64,000 nt of DNA from Streptococcus mitis (GTDB lineage: Bacteria > Bacillota > Bacilli > Lactobacillales > Streptococcaceae): NCBI RefSeq assembly GCF_901542415.1, contig NZ_CABEHV010000004.1, positions 1,054,001 through 1,118,000 on the forward strand, written 5' to 3'. The notes beneath the pieces are model-generated. The model did no database searches and had not been told where the DNA came from. It saw only the letters and a list, made by a program, of their open reading frames with translations. The translations under genes and the position numbers were made by a program. Numbering within the stretch: position 1 is the stretch's first letter; every line of letters begins with the position of its first letter. Below are positions 28,645 to 37,250 of the stretch, in pieces.

Positions 28645-28745
28645 CGTTCTCAGGACTTACATTTTTAATATGAAGTATTTAATAAAAAAGAGTATAATAA
28701 CTTTAAAATTGATTACATGTATATCGATAAGGAGGGCAACTCTTT

Positions 28746-30293
28746 ATGCTGAAAAGATTTGTTACTAAGAAGCACCTCATACTTTACTTCTTTTCTATTG
28801 CCATTACTTGGCTGGAAGCAATTATCACACCAGCCCTTGTTCAAAATATTGTTGCTAGTTTTACCAATCAAGAACTAGGCCTTCTTTGGAAAGTTTTGAT
28901 TTTAGGAATCCTTGGTAATCTCATCCTCTTACTGGGTTTGGCTGGGAAACGTTATTACTACGCTCGTTTGATTACTGACTTCAAATATGGAATCAAGAGT
29001 GCTATTTTCAAGCGATTTTTAAACAGTTATGAGATTGATGAAAAAGATATCTTGTCCGACCTAGAAAACGACGTCAAGCAACTAGAAGAAAACTATATTG
29101 AGCCAACGATCATCATCATTTCTTCTCTGGGCCTTACCACTGTGTCCATTCTCTATGCCCTATGGACCAATTTTTACCTGGGCTTGATTTTCATCCTCTT
29201 CTACTCCTTTCCTGTACTCTGCAGTGCTATCGGATCAAAGCGTTTGGATTCACTTTCTGAAAAGCGGTCCACTGTTAACCAGAGCTACTTAGCAAGCTTG
29301 ACAAATTTTATTGGTGGTAACCAACAAATTCGCCATTATCAGGGGCAAGACTACTTTTTTGCTCGCTATCAAAAGCAATTACAAACCAGTCTAGATACCG
29401 AAATTAACTATGAAAAGCAACGAACTTTAAACAGTCTCTTGATCAATAGCATCGATGCCTTTTGTTCTGTCACACCAATCGTCATCGGTGGCTTTATGAC
29501 CTACTATAATTATTTAGATGCGGCGAGTTTTGTGGCCATCTATCTAGTTTCCCATAATATCGGCTATCAATTCCAAGAGTTGGCTTACTTTACCAACACC
29601 CGAAAAGCTACTCGAACTCTTCTCAACAAATACCAAGAACTTTTGGGCCAGTCTGACTCCACCTCTCCTAGAAGCATAGAAAATATTTTCCCTATCCAAC
29701 TTAACACCATCTCCCTTGAAAAAGATGGGAATATCCTCTTATCTCCGATTTCCATACACATCAAGCAAGGAGAAAAAATCGCCATTATCGGGGAAAGTGG
29801 CTCTGGTAAAACAACCCTGCTCAATATCATTCATGGAAAAGAGACATCAACAAGTGGACAGATTAGCTTTGCTGGTCAAAACCTGTCACGTAAAGAAATC
29901 ACAAGCTTTAGTTCCTATATCCTCCAAGATAGCCATTACTTTGACACGCTATCTCTGGACGACAATATCCTTCTAGGACTAGATAAAAATCCAGAGACTT
30001 TAAATCATATCCTCAAAAAAACAGGATTAGAACATTTGAAAAATCGAACGCTCAGCAATGATAGTCTGTCTGGTGGCGAGAAACAACGCCTCGAAATCGC
30101 TCGAGCCCTCTACCATGATAGCCAACTCATCTTAGCAGATGAGATTAAGGCCAATCTTGACTCGGAAAATAGCAGAAAAATTAGCGACTTGCTCTTCTCC
30201 CTACCTCAAACAGTCATTGAAGTCATTCACCACTACACGGAAGAAGACTTAAAACACTATGACCAAGTCATTCACTTAAGTAAAGAAAAGTAA
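28746..30293 (+). CDS. ABC exporter, fused permease and ATPase
   Basis: 515 residues. N-terminal transmembrane domain (about 1-290, five or six segments) of the exporter fold, then an ATPase domain with Walker A GESGSGKTT, signature LSGGEKQR, Walker B LILADEIKANLD (Asp-Glu replaced context ADEIK rather than DEP/DEA) and His in EVIHHY. Half-transporter, likely a homodimer. A TATAAT lies at about 28691 and AAGGAGGG before the start. Single gene between two terminators. Substrate unknown; peptide or drug export is plausible. Confidence 0.9.
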   Translation: MLKRFVTKKHLILYFFSIAITWLEAIITPALVQNIVASFTNQELGLLWKVLILGILGNLILLLGLAGKRYYYARLITDFKYGIKSAIFKRFLNSYEIDEKDILSDLENDVKQLEENYIEPTIIIISSLGLTTVSILYALWTNFYLGLIFILFYSFPVLCSAIGSKRLDSLSEKRSTVNQSYLASLTNFIGGNQQIRHYQGQDYFFARYQKQLQTSLDTEINYEKQRTLNSLLINSIDAFCSVTPIVIGGFMTYYNYLDAASFVAIYLVSHNIGYQFQELAYFTNTRKATRTLLNKYQELLGQSDSTSPRSIENIFPIQLNTISLEKDGNILLSPISIHIKQGEKIAIIGESGSGKTTLLNIIHGKETSTSGQISFAGQNLSRKEITSFSSYILQDSHYFDTLSLDDNILLGLDKNPETLNHILKKTGLEHLKNRTLSNDSLSGGEKQRLEIARALYHDSQLILADEIKANLDSENSRKISDLLFSLPQTVIEVIHHYTEEDLKHYDQVIHLSKEK

Positions 30294-30314
30294 TAGTCTA
30301 TAACATACGATTTT

Positions 30315-30346
30315 AAAAAGCAAGGAACCCGAATTCCTTGCTTTTT
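30315..30346. terminator. Bidirectional terminator
   Basis: AAAAAGCAAGGAA...TTCCTTGCTTTTT, serving the exporter gene (plus) and the LrgB-like gene (minus), whose stop codon it overlaps. Confidence 0.9.
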
Positions 30347-31040
30347 AACTCAATATCAAACTGGCTACAATAGGGCTGACAAAGACATAGAGAATACCGG
30401 TGACACCGATAGCCAAACCACCCATGGCTCCTGCTACAGAACCGTATCGAAAGGCTGTCCCTGTTCCAACTGCGTGGCCTGTTCCTCCAAGGGAAAGACC
30501 AACAGCTACTGGATCATCTATTTTCAACCACTTCAAAAGGGTTGGTCCGATGACACTGGTTAAAATCCCAGTCGCCACTACAACCACCAAGGTCACGGTC
30601 GTCAGACCTTGCAATTTTTCTGTGATTCCCACTGCCATGGCGGTTGTTACTGACTTAGGAAAGAGAGAAATGGCTAGGAAAAAGTCCATACCAAATATTT
30701 TCGCCACAAGGGCTGTGAAAGATGTATTGACAACTACTGCTAACAGACTACCAAAGAGAATACTCCGTGCATGGTGCTTCATCAAGTGAAAACTCTTATA
30801 AAGCGGAATCCCTAGAGCCACAGTCGATGGGACAATCAAGTTGTTCAAATAAACCCCACCTTGGTAGTAATCTTGGTAAGAAATACCCGTCACCTTTAGA
30901 AAGATGATAATGAAAACAGCTGACAAAAGCAAGGGCGTTGTCAATGGATGAGGAAAACGTCTGTAAATCAACATCCCCACTAGATAGGCTAAGATAGACA
31001 GGGCAAGCCCAAACAGGGGATTGGAAACAAATTCACTCAT
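30345..31040 (-). CDS. LrgB/CidB-family membrane protein
   Basis: 231 residues, multi-spanning protein of the LrgB family; works with an LrgA/CidA partner in control of murein hydrolase activity, lysis, or small-acid transport. Family features: FPHPLTTPLLLS near the N-terminus and the SLGGTGHAVGTGTAF and AMGGLAIGVTGI glycine-rich segments near the C-terminus. Its start overlaps the LrgA-like gene by four bases. Confidence 0.92.
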   Translation of the reverse strand: MSEFVSNPLFGLALSILAYLVGMLIYRRFPHPLTTPLLLSAVFIIIFLKVTGISYQDYYQGGVYLNNLIVPSTVALGIPLYKSFHLMKHHARSILFGSLLAVVVNTSFTALVAKIFGMDFFLAISLFPKSVTTAMAVGITEKLQGLTTVTLVVVVATGILTSVIGPTLLKWLKIDDPVAVGLSLGGTGHAVGTGTAFRYGSVAGAMGGLAIGVTGILYVFVSPIVASLILS

Positions 31041-31411
31041 TTGGAATCTCCTTTCTCATAATCTCCCTCAAACCGTCTCTTGATAAACTGAACTACCAAG
31101 GCTATGAGGATAATATTGATGACTGCTGCAAAAAAGACAATCAAAACAATTGGCAAAAGATAGGGAGCAATCACATCAAACTTCTCCATGATTCCCACTG
31201 CTGGTGGCAAAAAGAGAATGGTCATATTGGCCAGCAAGAAGTTCCCTACCATGTTGACATGTCTGGTTCTCAGCCACTTGAATTGCAGGGCTAAAAAGAG
31301 AATGATTAAGCCGATAATACTGCCTGGGATGGGCAAATGAAAGAAACTGGAGATTCCCTCTCCGATTAGAGAAATCACAAAGAGAATCATTAATTGAACA
31401 TATAATTTCAT
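31037..31411 (-). CDS. LrgA/CidA-family holin-like protein
   Basis: 124 residues, four membrane segments, with the family pattern GEGISSFFHLPIPGSIIGLI near the N-terminus and a basic C-terminus (IKRRFEGDYEKGDSK). The start at ATG 31411 is MKLYVQL, 10 bases after GGAG; the longer frame to 31441 is less likely. Forms an operon with the LrgB-like gene. No LytTR-type regulator is adjacent, unlike in staphylococci. 31412-31577 has no feature I can support. Confidence 0.9.
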   Translation of the reverse strand: MKLYVQLMILFVISLIGEGISSFFHLPIPGSIIGLIILFLALQFKWLRTRHVNMVGNFLLANMTILFLPPAVGIMEKFDVIAPYLLPIVLIVFFAAVINIILIALVVQFIKRRFEGDYEKGDSK

Positions 31412-31577
31412 CCTAAACTCCACGAAATAGACTTCTTGCATACCAGTTTACTCTTTTTTCAGAAAATTTCAAGGAAATGCACAATAGATAATGAAAATTA
31501 GAGAGGAAAGGGGATACAGACAATTAAAAACTAGTGAAAACAGGCATGATTTAGGATACAAGATTTCAGCGTCCTTC

Positions 31578-31624
31578 TTGCCAGCTTTCTTGAAAAGTAG
31601 TATAATTATTGCATGCGCAATCAT
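31578..31624 (+). promoter_or_regulatory. MarR promoter with downstream operator
   Basis: TTGCCA (31578-31583), 17-bp spacer, TATAAT (31601-31606), then TTGCATGCGCAATCAT (31609-31624) containing the palindrome ATTGC-ATGC-GCAAT at the expected transcription start. The same site recurs at 32091 before the next unit. Confidence 0.8.
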
Positions 31625-31693
31625 CTTGTGATACAGAGACTGTCCGTGAATGAACTTTCTTCTATTTATAACTCTAAAAAGAAAGGAGATACT

Positions 31694-32074
31694 ATGACCT
31701 ACTTAGAAAAATGGTTTGATTTCAATCGGCGTCAGAAAGAAATCGAAAGTCTCTTGGAAGAGACTGTTGCCCAGCAGAGTGAACAAAGTCTGACCTTGAA
31801 AGAGTTCTACCTGCTCTACTATCTGGATTTGGCCCAAGAAAAATCTCTACGCCAGATTGACCTGCCAGATAAGCTTCATCTGAGCCCGAGCGCTGTTTCT
31901 CGGATGGTGGCTCGCTTAGAAGCTAAAAATTGTGGTCTACTTAGTCGCAGGTGTTGTGATCAAGATCGACGCTCTAGCTTCATCTGCCTGACAAGCGATG
32001 GACAAAAGACACTAGCCTCTCTACAAAAGGCTGTCGAAGAAAGCTTGGAAACTGGTTTAAATTTCTTAATTTAA
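31694..32074 (+). CDS. MarR-family regulator
   Basis: 126 residues. Winged helix with recognition helix LSPSAVSRMVARLEAK and wing RRCCDQDRRSSFICLT. Start at 31694 (MTYLEKW) after GGAG; the longer frame to 31613 covers the operator and is not real. The paired Cys-Cys in the wing plus the neighbouring thioredoxin gene suggest redox sensing (inference). Operator-like palindromes lie both at its own promoter and at the promoter of the following DUF4649-trxA unit. Confidence 0.88.
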   Translation: MTYLEKWFDFNRRQKEIESLLEETVAQQSEQSLTLKEFYLLYYLDLAQEKSLRQIDLPDKLHLSPSAVSRMVARLEAKNCGLLSRRCCDQDRRSSFICLTSDGQKTLASLQKAVEESLETGLNFLI

Positions 32075-32089
32075 GATGATTTTAAAAAA

Positions 32090-32140
32090 GTTGCGTGCGC
32101 AATCATTTTTCTTGACATTCTCTTCTACAAGGAGTAAAAT
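32090..32140 (+). promoter_or_regulatory. Promoter and MarR-type operator of the thioredoxin unit
   Basis: GTTGCGTGCGCAATCATTTT (32090-32109) matches the site at 31609 at all but one of 16 bases. Directly after it come TTGACA (32112-32117), 17-bp spacer and TAAAAT (32135-32140). Here the site lies upstream of the -35, so it may activate or repress. Confidence 0.75.
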
Positions 32141-32171
32141 AAAGTCATCATTAAACAAAGGAGTTTTTAAA

Positions 32172-32393
32172 ATGATTGAAATTACCTATCTAGATGCCAG
32201 CAAGAATGAAAGAACTGTCACCTTCGATTCTTATGAAGATTTTGATCGTTCACAACAAGCTTGCCTTATCGGCGTCGCAGACTACTACCCTGTCCAAAAA
32301 TTAACTTACAACGGTCATGATTTGGACTATCATGGGACTTACGGAGATATCTTCTTCTATCTCAAGAAACAAGATTTAAGCCAATATAACTAA
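32172..32393 (+). CDS. DUF4649-type small protein
   Basis: 73 residues, acidic and aromatic-rich (MIEITYLDASKNERTV...YGDIFFYLKKQDLSQYN). Start at 32172 after AAAGGAG. Known in streptococci as a conserved small protein beside trxA; function unknown. Thioredoxin starts 15 bp downstream, so the two are cotranscribed. Confidence 0.8.
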   Translation: MIEITYLDASKNERTVTFDSYEDFDRSQQACLIGVADYYPVQKLTYNGHDLDYHGTYGDIFFYLKKQDLSQYN

Positions 32394-32408
32394 AAAAGGA
32401 GAAATACA

Positions 32409-32723
32409 ATGGCAAAAGCAATTACAGATGCAACATTCGAACAAGAAACAAAAGACGGTTTGGTCTTGGTAGACTTCTGGGCAACTTGGTGTGGTCCATG
32501 TCGTATGCAAGGTCCAATCTTGGACAAATTGTCTGAAGAACTTTCAGAAGATGTATTGAAAATCGTTAAAATGGACGTTGATGAAAATCCAAACACAGCT
32601 CGTGCTTTTGGAATCATGTCTATCCCAACTCTTCTCTTCAAAAAAGACGGCCAAGTTGTAAAACAAGTTGCTGGTGTTCACACAGCAGAACAAATCAAGG
32701 CCATCGTTGCTGAATTGAGCTAA
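32409..32723 (+). CDS. trxA: Thioredoxin
   Basis: 104 residues, full-length thioredoxin with the redox motif WCGPC at residues 27-31, and the conserved cis-Pro in MSIPTLLF. Reduces protein disulfides in the cytoplasm. Strong ribosome binding site AAAAGGAG. Second gene of the unit controlled by the MarR-type site; ends at a strong terminator. Confidence 0.97.
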   Translation: MAKAITDATFEQETKDGLVLVDFWATWCGPCRMQGPILDKLSEELSEDVLKIVKMDVDENPNTARAFGIMSIPTLLFKKDGQVVKQVAGVHTAEQIKAIVAELS

Positions 32724-32730
32724 TCACACT

Positions 32731-32764
32731 AGAGACCAAGTACTTTCTTTGGTCTCTTTTTTCT
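32731..32764 (+). terminator. Terminator after trxA
   Basis: AGAGACCAA/TTGGTCTCT nine-pair stem followed by TTTTTTC. Confidence 0.9.
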
Positions 32765-32770
32765 TGCCCT

Positions 32771-32799
32771 TTGCCATTTTTCAAAAAATATGCTAGACT
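32771..32799 (+). promoter_or_regulatory. Promoter of the queuosine-precursor operon
   Basis: TTGCCA (32771-32776), 17-bp spacer, extended -10 TGCTAGACT (hexamer 32794-32799). Start of transcription about ten bases before the riboswitch aptamer. Confidence 0.65.
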
Positions 32800-32814
32800 G
32801 TAGGTAGAATATTA

Positions 32815-32848
32815 CGATGTTTGGGACATGCCATCGCTAAAAAAACCT
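32815..32848 (+). ncRNA. preQ1-I riboswitch aptamer
   Basis: P1 stem CGATG/CATCG encloses a 12-nt loop TTTGGGACATGC; the A-rich tail CTAAAAAAACCT follows. Spacing matches the B. subtilis queC aptamer base for base: the last loop base is the C that pairs with preQ1, and GGG in the loop can pair with CCT in the tail (pseudoknot P2). It lies in the leader of queCDEF. Confidence 0.9.
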
Positions 32849-32864
32849 CTACTTGGTATTTTTT

Positions 32865-32886
32865 AGCTCCCTCAAGGGAGCTTTTT
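32865..32886 (+). terminator. Riboswitch expression platform (terminator)
   Basis: AGCTCCC-tcaa-GGGAGCT then TTTTT, 17 bases after the aptamer. PreQ1 binding should favour termination and so reduce queCDEF expression. Confidence 0.85.
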
Positions 32887-32923
32887 GCGTGCTCTAAACA
32901 TTTCCCATTTTGGAAGGAGTACT

Positions 32924-33577
32924 ATGAAACGTCAATCAGCCTTGGTCGTCTTTAGTGGCGGTCAAGATTCTACAACCTGCCTCTTTTGGGCTAAAGAACA
33001 CTATGAAACGGTCGAAGCCGTCACCTTTGCCTACGGTCAACGCCATCATCTCGAAATTCAAGTTGCTAGAGAAATCGCTAAGGAACAAGGAATTCGTCAT
33101 CACATCCTAGATATGTCCCTGCTGGGGCAAATCACTGAAAATGCCCTGACCTCTGATCTGGAAATTGAGCAAAAAGAAGGAGAGGTTCCCAATACCTTCG
33201 TTGACGGTCGCAACCACCTCTTTCTATCCTTTGCGGCAGTTCTTGCCAAGCAACGAGGCATTAAAGACATCGTGACAGGTGTCTGTGAAACAGACTTTTC
33301 AGGCTACCCTGACTGCCGGGATGTCTTTGTCAAATCCCTCAATGTCACCCTCAACCTTGCCATGGATTACGACTTCGTTATCCAAACACCTCTCATGTGG
33401 CTAGACAAGGCTGAAACTTGGGAATTGGCTGACCAACTCGGTGCCTTTGACTATGTTCGTGAAAAAACTCTAACCTGCTACAATGGGATTATCGGAAGTG
33501 GCTGTGGAGATTGCCCAGCCTGCCATCTACGTCAACATGGTCTAGATGCTTATCTCTCACAGAAAGGAGCGTCCTAA
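32924..33577 (+). CDS. queC: 7-cyano-7-deazaguanine synthase
   Basis: 217 residues, makes preQ0 from carboxydeazaguanine with ATP and ammonia. N-terminal PP-loop SGGQDSTTC and the C-terminal zinc site [10 protein letters not shown]. Start ATG 32924 (MKRQSAL) after AAGGAG; upstream frame overlaps the terminator and is not translated. Stop overlaps the queD start by one base. Confidence 0.97.
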   Translation: MKRQSALVVFSGGQDSTTCLFWAKEHYETVEAVTFAYGQRHHLEIQVAREIAKEQGIRHHILDMSLLGQITENALTSDLEIEQKEGEVPNTFVDGRNHLFLSFAAVLAKQRGIKDIVTGVCETDFSGYPDCRDVFVKSLNVTLNLAMDYDFVIQTPLMWLDKAETWELADQLGAFDYVREKTLTCYNGIIGSGCGDCPACHLRQHGLDAYLSQKGAS

Positions 33578-34020
33578 TGTTTTTTGCACCTAAAGAAATC
33601 AAACAGGAAACTGGGGAATCGCTTGTCTACAATCCTCACAGAACCTTGGTATCAAAAGAATTTACCTTTGACGCTGCCCACCACCTTTTTCACTACGAGG
33701 GAAAATGCAAATCCCTGCACGGCCACACCTATCATCTGCAGATTGCTGTCAGTGGATTTTTAGATGAACGTGGCATGACCTATGATTTTGGAGACATCAA
33801 AGCGATCTACAAGAACTACTTAGAGCCCCACTTGGACCATCGCTATCTCAATGAGACCCTGCCCTATATGAACACAACTGCTGAAAATATGGTTTACTGG
33901 ATTTTCCAAATCATGAATCAAGAGTTGCCAGACGAACGCGGTCTCCGTTTGGAATATGTTCGCCTCTATGAGACTCCAACTGCCTTTGCAGAGTTTAGAC
34001 GGGAGTGGTTAGATGACTAG
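33577..34020 (+). CDS. queD: 6-carboxy-5,6,7,8-tetrahydropterin synthase
   Basis: 147 residues, second step of queuosine-precursor synthesis. Zinc ligands in FDAAHHL and HGHTYHLQ, and the conserved YETPTAFAEF at the C-terminus. Start at 33577 follows AAAGGAG; the ORF extension upstream runs inside queC. Overlaps queE by eight bases. Confidence 0.96.
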   Translation: MFFAPKEIKQETGESLVYNPHRTLVSKEFTFDAAHHLFHYEGKCKSLHGHTYHLQIAVSGFLDERGMTYDFGDIKAIYKNYLEPHLDHRYLNETLPYMNTTAENMVYWIFQIMNQELPDERGLRLEYVRLYETPTAFAEFRREWLDD

Positions 34021-34729
34021 GGAACGTGTCCTTAAACTACCAGTTCTAGAAATTTTCGGTCCAACCTTTCAAGGTGAAGGTCGTGCAATTGGGCAGAAAA
34101 CCATGTTTGTCCGCACTGCAGGTTGCGACTACCACTGCGACTGGTGCGACTCTGCTTTCACTTGGGACGGTTCTGAAAAGCCAACTCGCATGACAGCTGA
34201 CGAGGTCATTGCTGCCTTAGATAAACTAGGAAGTTACGACTATGTAACCCTATCTGGGGGAAATCCTGCTATCCTAGCAGCCAATATGGCTGAACTGGTC
34301 ACTAAACTCAAGGAACGCGGTATCACTCTGGCTGTTGAAACCCAAGGCTCTCGCTGGCAAAATTGGTTAAAAGACATTGACCAAGTCACCCTGAGCCCCA
34401 AGCCTCCCTCATCTAAGATGGAAGTCAACTTTGAGACCTTGGATTTTATCGTTTCCCAATTGGATCCAAATAAGGTTACCTTTAAAATTCCTGTCTTTGA
34501 TGATGCAGATTTAGCCTTTGCCAAAGGGATTCAAGAACGCTACCAACCAGATGTTCTCTTCTTATCTGCTGGAAATCCTGAGCCCAAGGCTAGAGGCAAT
34601 ATTGTCCAAGACCAACTGGACCGCCTCAAAGAACTCTGGGAACGTGTCGCTGCTGACGACAGCTGGGGCAATGTCCGCGTCCTTCCTCAACTTCATACCC
34701 TCCTCTACGATAACCAACGTGGTGTTTAA
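34013..34729 (+). CDS. queE: 7-carboxy-7-deazaguanine synthase (radical SAM)
   Basis: 238 residues, radical SAM enzyme that contracts the pterin ring. Iron-sulfur motif CDYHCDWC (CX3CX2C) at about residues 38-45, preceded by FQGEGRAIGQ, a substrate-binding signature; glycine-rich LSGGNPA binds SAM. Third gene of the operon. Confidence 0.96.
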   Translation: MTRERVLKLPVLEIFGPTFQGEGRAIGQKTMFVRTAGCDYHCDWCDSAFTWDGSEKPTRMTADEVIAALDKLGSYDYVTLSGGNPAILAANMAELVTKLKERGITLAVETQGSRWQNWLKDIDQVTLSPKPPSSKMEVNFETLDFIVSQLDPNKVTFKIPVFDDADLAFAKGIQERYQPDVLFLSAGNPEPKARGNIVQDQLDRLKELWERVAADDSWGNVRVLPQLHTLLYDNQRGV

Positions 34730-34747
34730 GATTAGAAAGAAAAAATC

Positions 34748-35239
34748 ATGTCACAACAAGAAGAAATGAAAAACCTCAGCCTACTAGGCAACAAAGAAAC
34801 CAACTACATTTTCGAATATCAACCAGAAGTCCTCGAATCCTTTGACAATCGTCATGTGGAAAATGACTATTTCATCAAATTTAACTGCCCTGAATTTACC
34901 TCGCTTTGTCCCATCACTGCTCAACCAGACTTTGCAACTATTTATATTTCCTACATTCCTGACAAGCTCTGTGTCGAATCAAAATCCCTCAAACTCTACC
35001 TCTTTAGCTACCGAAACCACGGAGATTTCCACGAAAACTGTATCAACACCATCGGGAAAGATTTGGTTAACTTGCTAGACCCTCGCTATTTAGAAGTCTG
35101 GGGAAAATTCACTCCGCGTGGTGGCATTTCAATTGACCCCTACTACAACTACGGTAAGCCAGGAACTAAGTATGAAGGCTTAGCAGAACAACGCCTCTTC
35201 CAACACGACCTTTATCCAGAGAAAATTGACAACCGTTAA
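34748..35239 (+). CDS. queF: preQ0 reductase
   Basis: 163 residues, NADPH-dependent nitrile reductase converting preQ0 to preQ1. Catalytic Cys in [13 protein letters not shown] and the NADPH motif ESKSLKLY. The ribosome binding site is weak (AGAAAG). The operon ends here, followed by an RUP. folE (GTP cyclohydrolase) is not in this cluster and is presumably elsewhere. Confidence 0.96.
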   Translation: MSQQEEMKNLSLLGNKETNYIFEYQPEVLESFDNRHVENDYFIKFNCPEFTSLCPITAQPDFATIYISYIPDKLCVESKSLKLYLFSYRNHGDFHENCINTIGKDLVNLLDPRYLEVWGKFTPRGGISIDPYYNYGKPGTKYEGLAEQRLFQHDLYPEKIDNR

Positions 35240-35243
35240 ACTC

Positions 35244-35402
35244 ATACTCAATGAAAATCAAAGAGCAAACTAGGAAGTTAGCCGCAGGTTGCTCAAAGCA
35301 CTGCTTTGAGGTCGTAGATAAGACTGACGAAGTCAGCTCAAAACAGTGTTTTGAGGTTGCAGATGGACGCTGACGTGGTTTGAAGAGATTTTCGAAGAGT
35401 AT
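35244..35402 (+). repeat. RUP-type element, long variant
   Basis: 159 bp, intact ends ATACTCAATGAAAATC and TTTTCGAAGAGTAT. The middle carries a near-duplicate block, GCTCAAAGCACTGCTTTGAG followed by GCTCAAAACAGTGTTTTGAG, separated by a GACGAAGTC palindrome, so it looks like two RUP centres fused. Confidence 0.85.
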
Positions 35403-35407
35403 AATAG

Positions 35408-35446
35408 AAAAAGCCCTGTTCCTCAAGATGAGGAGCAAGGCTTTTT
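35408..35446. terminator. Bidirectional terminator
   Basis: AAAAAGCC...GGCTTTTT with inner TCCTC/GAGGA stem; terminates the aquaporin gene from the right. Confidence 0.85.
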
Positions 35447-35455
35447 GAGTTTCAA

Positions 35456-36124
35456 TTATTCTTCTGTTCCTAGGAATTTTTTTGCAACGAGGGCTGCAAG
35501 AACTCCACCAGCGATTGGTGCAAGGATGAAAATCCAAACTTGTCGAAGGGCTGCACCACCTACCAAGACAGCTGGTGCCAAGCTACGAGCTGGGTTTACT
35601 GAAAGGCCAGTAATGTTCAATCCGACAAGAATCATCGCCATCAAGGACAAACCGATTACCAAACCAGCAATCGCGCCATTCCCCTTGCTTTCTGAAGTTA
35701 CGGTCATGATAACCAAGACAAACAAGAAAGTTGCAATGACTTCAAACAAGAAACCACCAAAGACAGTGACACCGTTTGCCAAGGCATTTTCACCAAGACT
35801 AGCAGTTGACATACCTGAGTTTGCCAAGAGGAAGAAGACAGAAGCAGATGCTAAGAAAGCTCCAACTACTTGTCCAAGGATGTAGTTTACAAGCTCTGAA
35901 GATGACAAACGTTTGTTAACAAACATAGCGATCGAAACAGCTGGGTTCAAGTGAGCACCTGAAACAGTTCCGATTGAGTAGGCTGCAACCACGATGGCTA
36001 AACCAAAGGCAAAGGCGATTCCAAGGTGACCTAGGCCATCAAGACCATTTCCAAAAACAACAGCTCCTGTTCCGATGAACACAAGCATGAACGTACCGAT
36101 TAACTCAGCAACAAATTTTTTCAT
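35456..36124 (-). CDS. Aquaporin / glycerol facilitator-type channel
   Basis: 222 residues, six membrane segments of the MIP family. Two NPA motifs: HLNPAVS and SVNPARS. Small-residue-rich C-terminus. Of AqpZ-like size, so probably a water channel, though streptococcal members can pass glycerol or peroxide (family knowledge). Starts at 36124 after AAAGGAG. Confidence 0.92.
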   Translation of the reverse strand: MKKFVAELIGTFMLVFIGTGAVVFGNGLDGLGHLGIAFAFGLAIVVAAYSIGTVSGAHLNPAVSIAMFVNKRLSSSELVNYILGQVVGAFLASASVFFLLANSGMSTASLGENALANGVTVFGGFLFEVIATFLFVLVIMTVTSESKGNGAIAGLVIGLSLMAMILVGLNITGLSVNPARSLAPAVLVGGAALRQVWIFILAPIAGGVLAALVAKKFLGTEE

Positions 36125-36155
36125 TTTCTTTCTCCTTTTTTAAAAACTAAATACT

Positions 36156-36184
36156 AGTCTATCAAAAGAGGGAAAGGGTTTCAA
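36156..36184 (-). promoter_or_regulatory. Aquaporin promoter
   Basis: Minus strand TTGAAA, 17-bp spacer, extended -10 TGATAGACT; about 32 bp before the start codon. Confidence 0.7.
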
Positions 36185-36238
36185 GAAAATTGATTAGAAA
36201 TTTTCAGGATAAAATTCTATAAAAACGGTAGTGTTTAT

Positions 36239-36267
36239 TTGAAACATTTTTTCTAAAGGTATATAAT
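36239..36267 (+). promoter_or_regulatory. Promoter of the SDR gene
   Basis: TTGAAA (36239-36244), 17-bp spacer, TATAAT (36262-36267); gives a leader of about 105 nt. Confidence 0.75.
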
Positions 36268-36378
36268 GTCAATATAGTTCTAATAAGTTATTTATTCCCT
36301 AATTTGAACTAATTTTTACAACTTTGCTGTTCTTTTATGAACGTTTGAATGGTATCGTGGATACCAAGGAGGAATCAT

Positions 36379-37143
36379 ATGTCTAAAGTTGCTATTGTCA
36401 CAGGTGCAGGTCAAGGAATCGGTTTTGCAATCGCAAAACGATTGGTTCAAGATGGCTTTAAGGTAGGAGTCTTAGACTACAATCCCGAAACAGCTGAAAA
36501 AGCTGTTGCCGAATTATCAGCTGAAAATGCCTTTGCTGTCGTGGCCGATGTTTCGAAACAGGCCGAAGTTGCACAAGCATTTCAAAAGGTTGTTGACCAT
36601 TTTGGTGATTTGAATGTTGTCGTAAATAACGCTGGTGTTGCTCCCACTACTCCTCTTGATACAATTACTGAGGAACAATTTACACGCACTTTCGGTATCA
36701 ACGTTGGTGGTGTCATTTGGGGTTCACAAGCTGCACAAGCGCAATTTAAAGCACTTGGCCACGGAGGTAAAATTATCAACGCAACCTCTCAAGCCGGTGT
36801 AGTGGGCAATCCAAACTTGACTGTTTATGGTGGTACAAAATTCGCTGTTCGTGGTATTACTCAAACATTGGCGCGTGATTTAGCAGACTCAGGCATCACT
36901 GTTAACGCCTACGCACCAGGTATTGTGAAAACACCAATGATGTACGACATCGCTCATGAAGTTGGTAAAAATGCAGGAAAAGATGACGAATGGGGTATGC
37001 AGACATTTGCAAAAGATATTACCCTAAAACGTCTATCTGAACCAGAAGATGTGGCTGCTGCTGTCAGCTTCCTTGCAGGACCAGATTCAAACTACATTAC
37101 AGGACAAACCATTATCGTTGATGGTGGTATGCAATTCCATTAA
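36379..37143 (+). CDS. Short-chain dehydrogenase, diacetyl/acetoin reductase-like
   Basis: 254 residues. Rossmann motif TGAGQGIG (about 8-15), NNAG, catalytic Ser in NATSQAG, YxxxK as YGGTK, and PGIVKTPMM after it. This pattern and length match (S)-acetoin-forming diacetyl reductases (BudC type), NAD(H)-linked enzymes of acetoin/butanediol metabolism. The start at 36379 follows AGGAGG; the extension to 36349 has no site. Monocistronic, with a short hairpin-like sequence after the stop (AAAGAGGTTG...CAACCTCTTTT). Confidence 0.9.
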   Translation: MSKVAIVTGAGQGIGFAIAKRLVQDGFKVGVLDYNPETAEKAVAELSAENAFAVVADVSKQAEVAQAFQKVVDHFGDLNVVVNNAGVAPTTPLDTITEEQFTRTFGINVGGVIWGSQAAQAQFKALGHGGKIINATSQAGVVGNPNLTVYGGTKFAVRGITQTLARDLADSGITVNAYAPGIVKTPMMYDIAHEVGKNAGKDDEWGMQTFAKDITLKRLSEPEDVAAAVSFLAGPDSNYITGQTIIVDGGMQFH

Positions 37144-37151
37144 GATACACA

Positions 37152-37182
37152 AAAAGAGGTTGGAAAATGATTCAACCTCTTT
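37152..37182 (+). terminator. Terminator of the SDR gene
   Basis: AAAAGAGGTTG-gaaaatgatt-CAACCTCTTTT. Confidence 0.85.
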
Positions 37183-37250
37183 TATTAGTTTTCATTATTA
37201 GTTAGGAGGATACAATAGAAACTCTTTCAAAAAGTAATATTAGCTAATCC

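Noticed and set aside
35166..35537. 123-codon minus-strand frame over the RUP and aquaporin end
   Set aside because: Composed of RUP and terminator sequence and overlapping the real queF and aquaporin genes.
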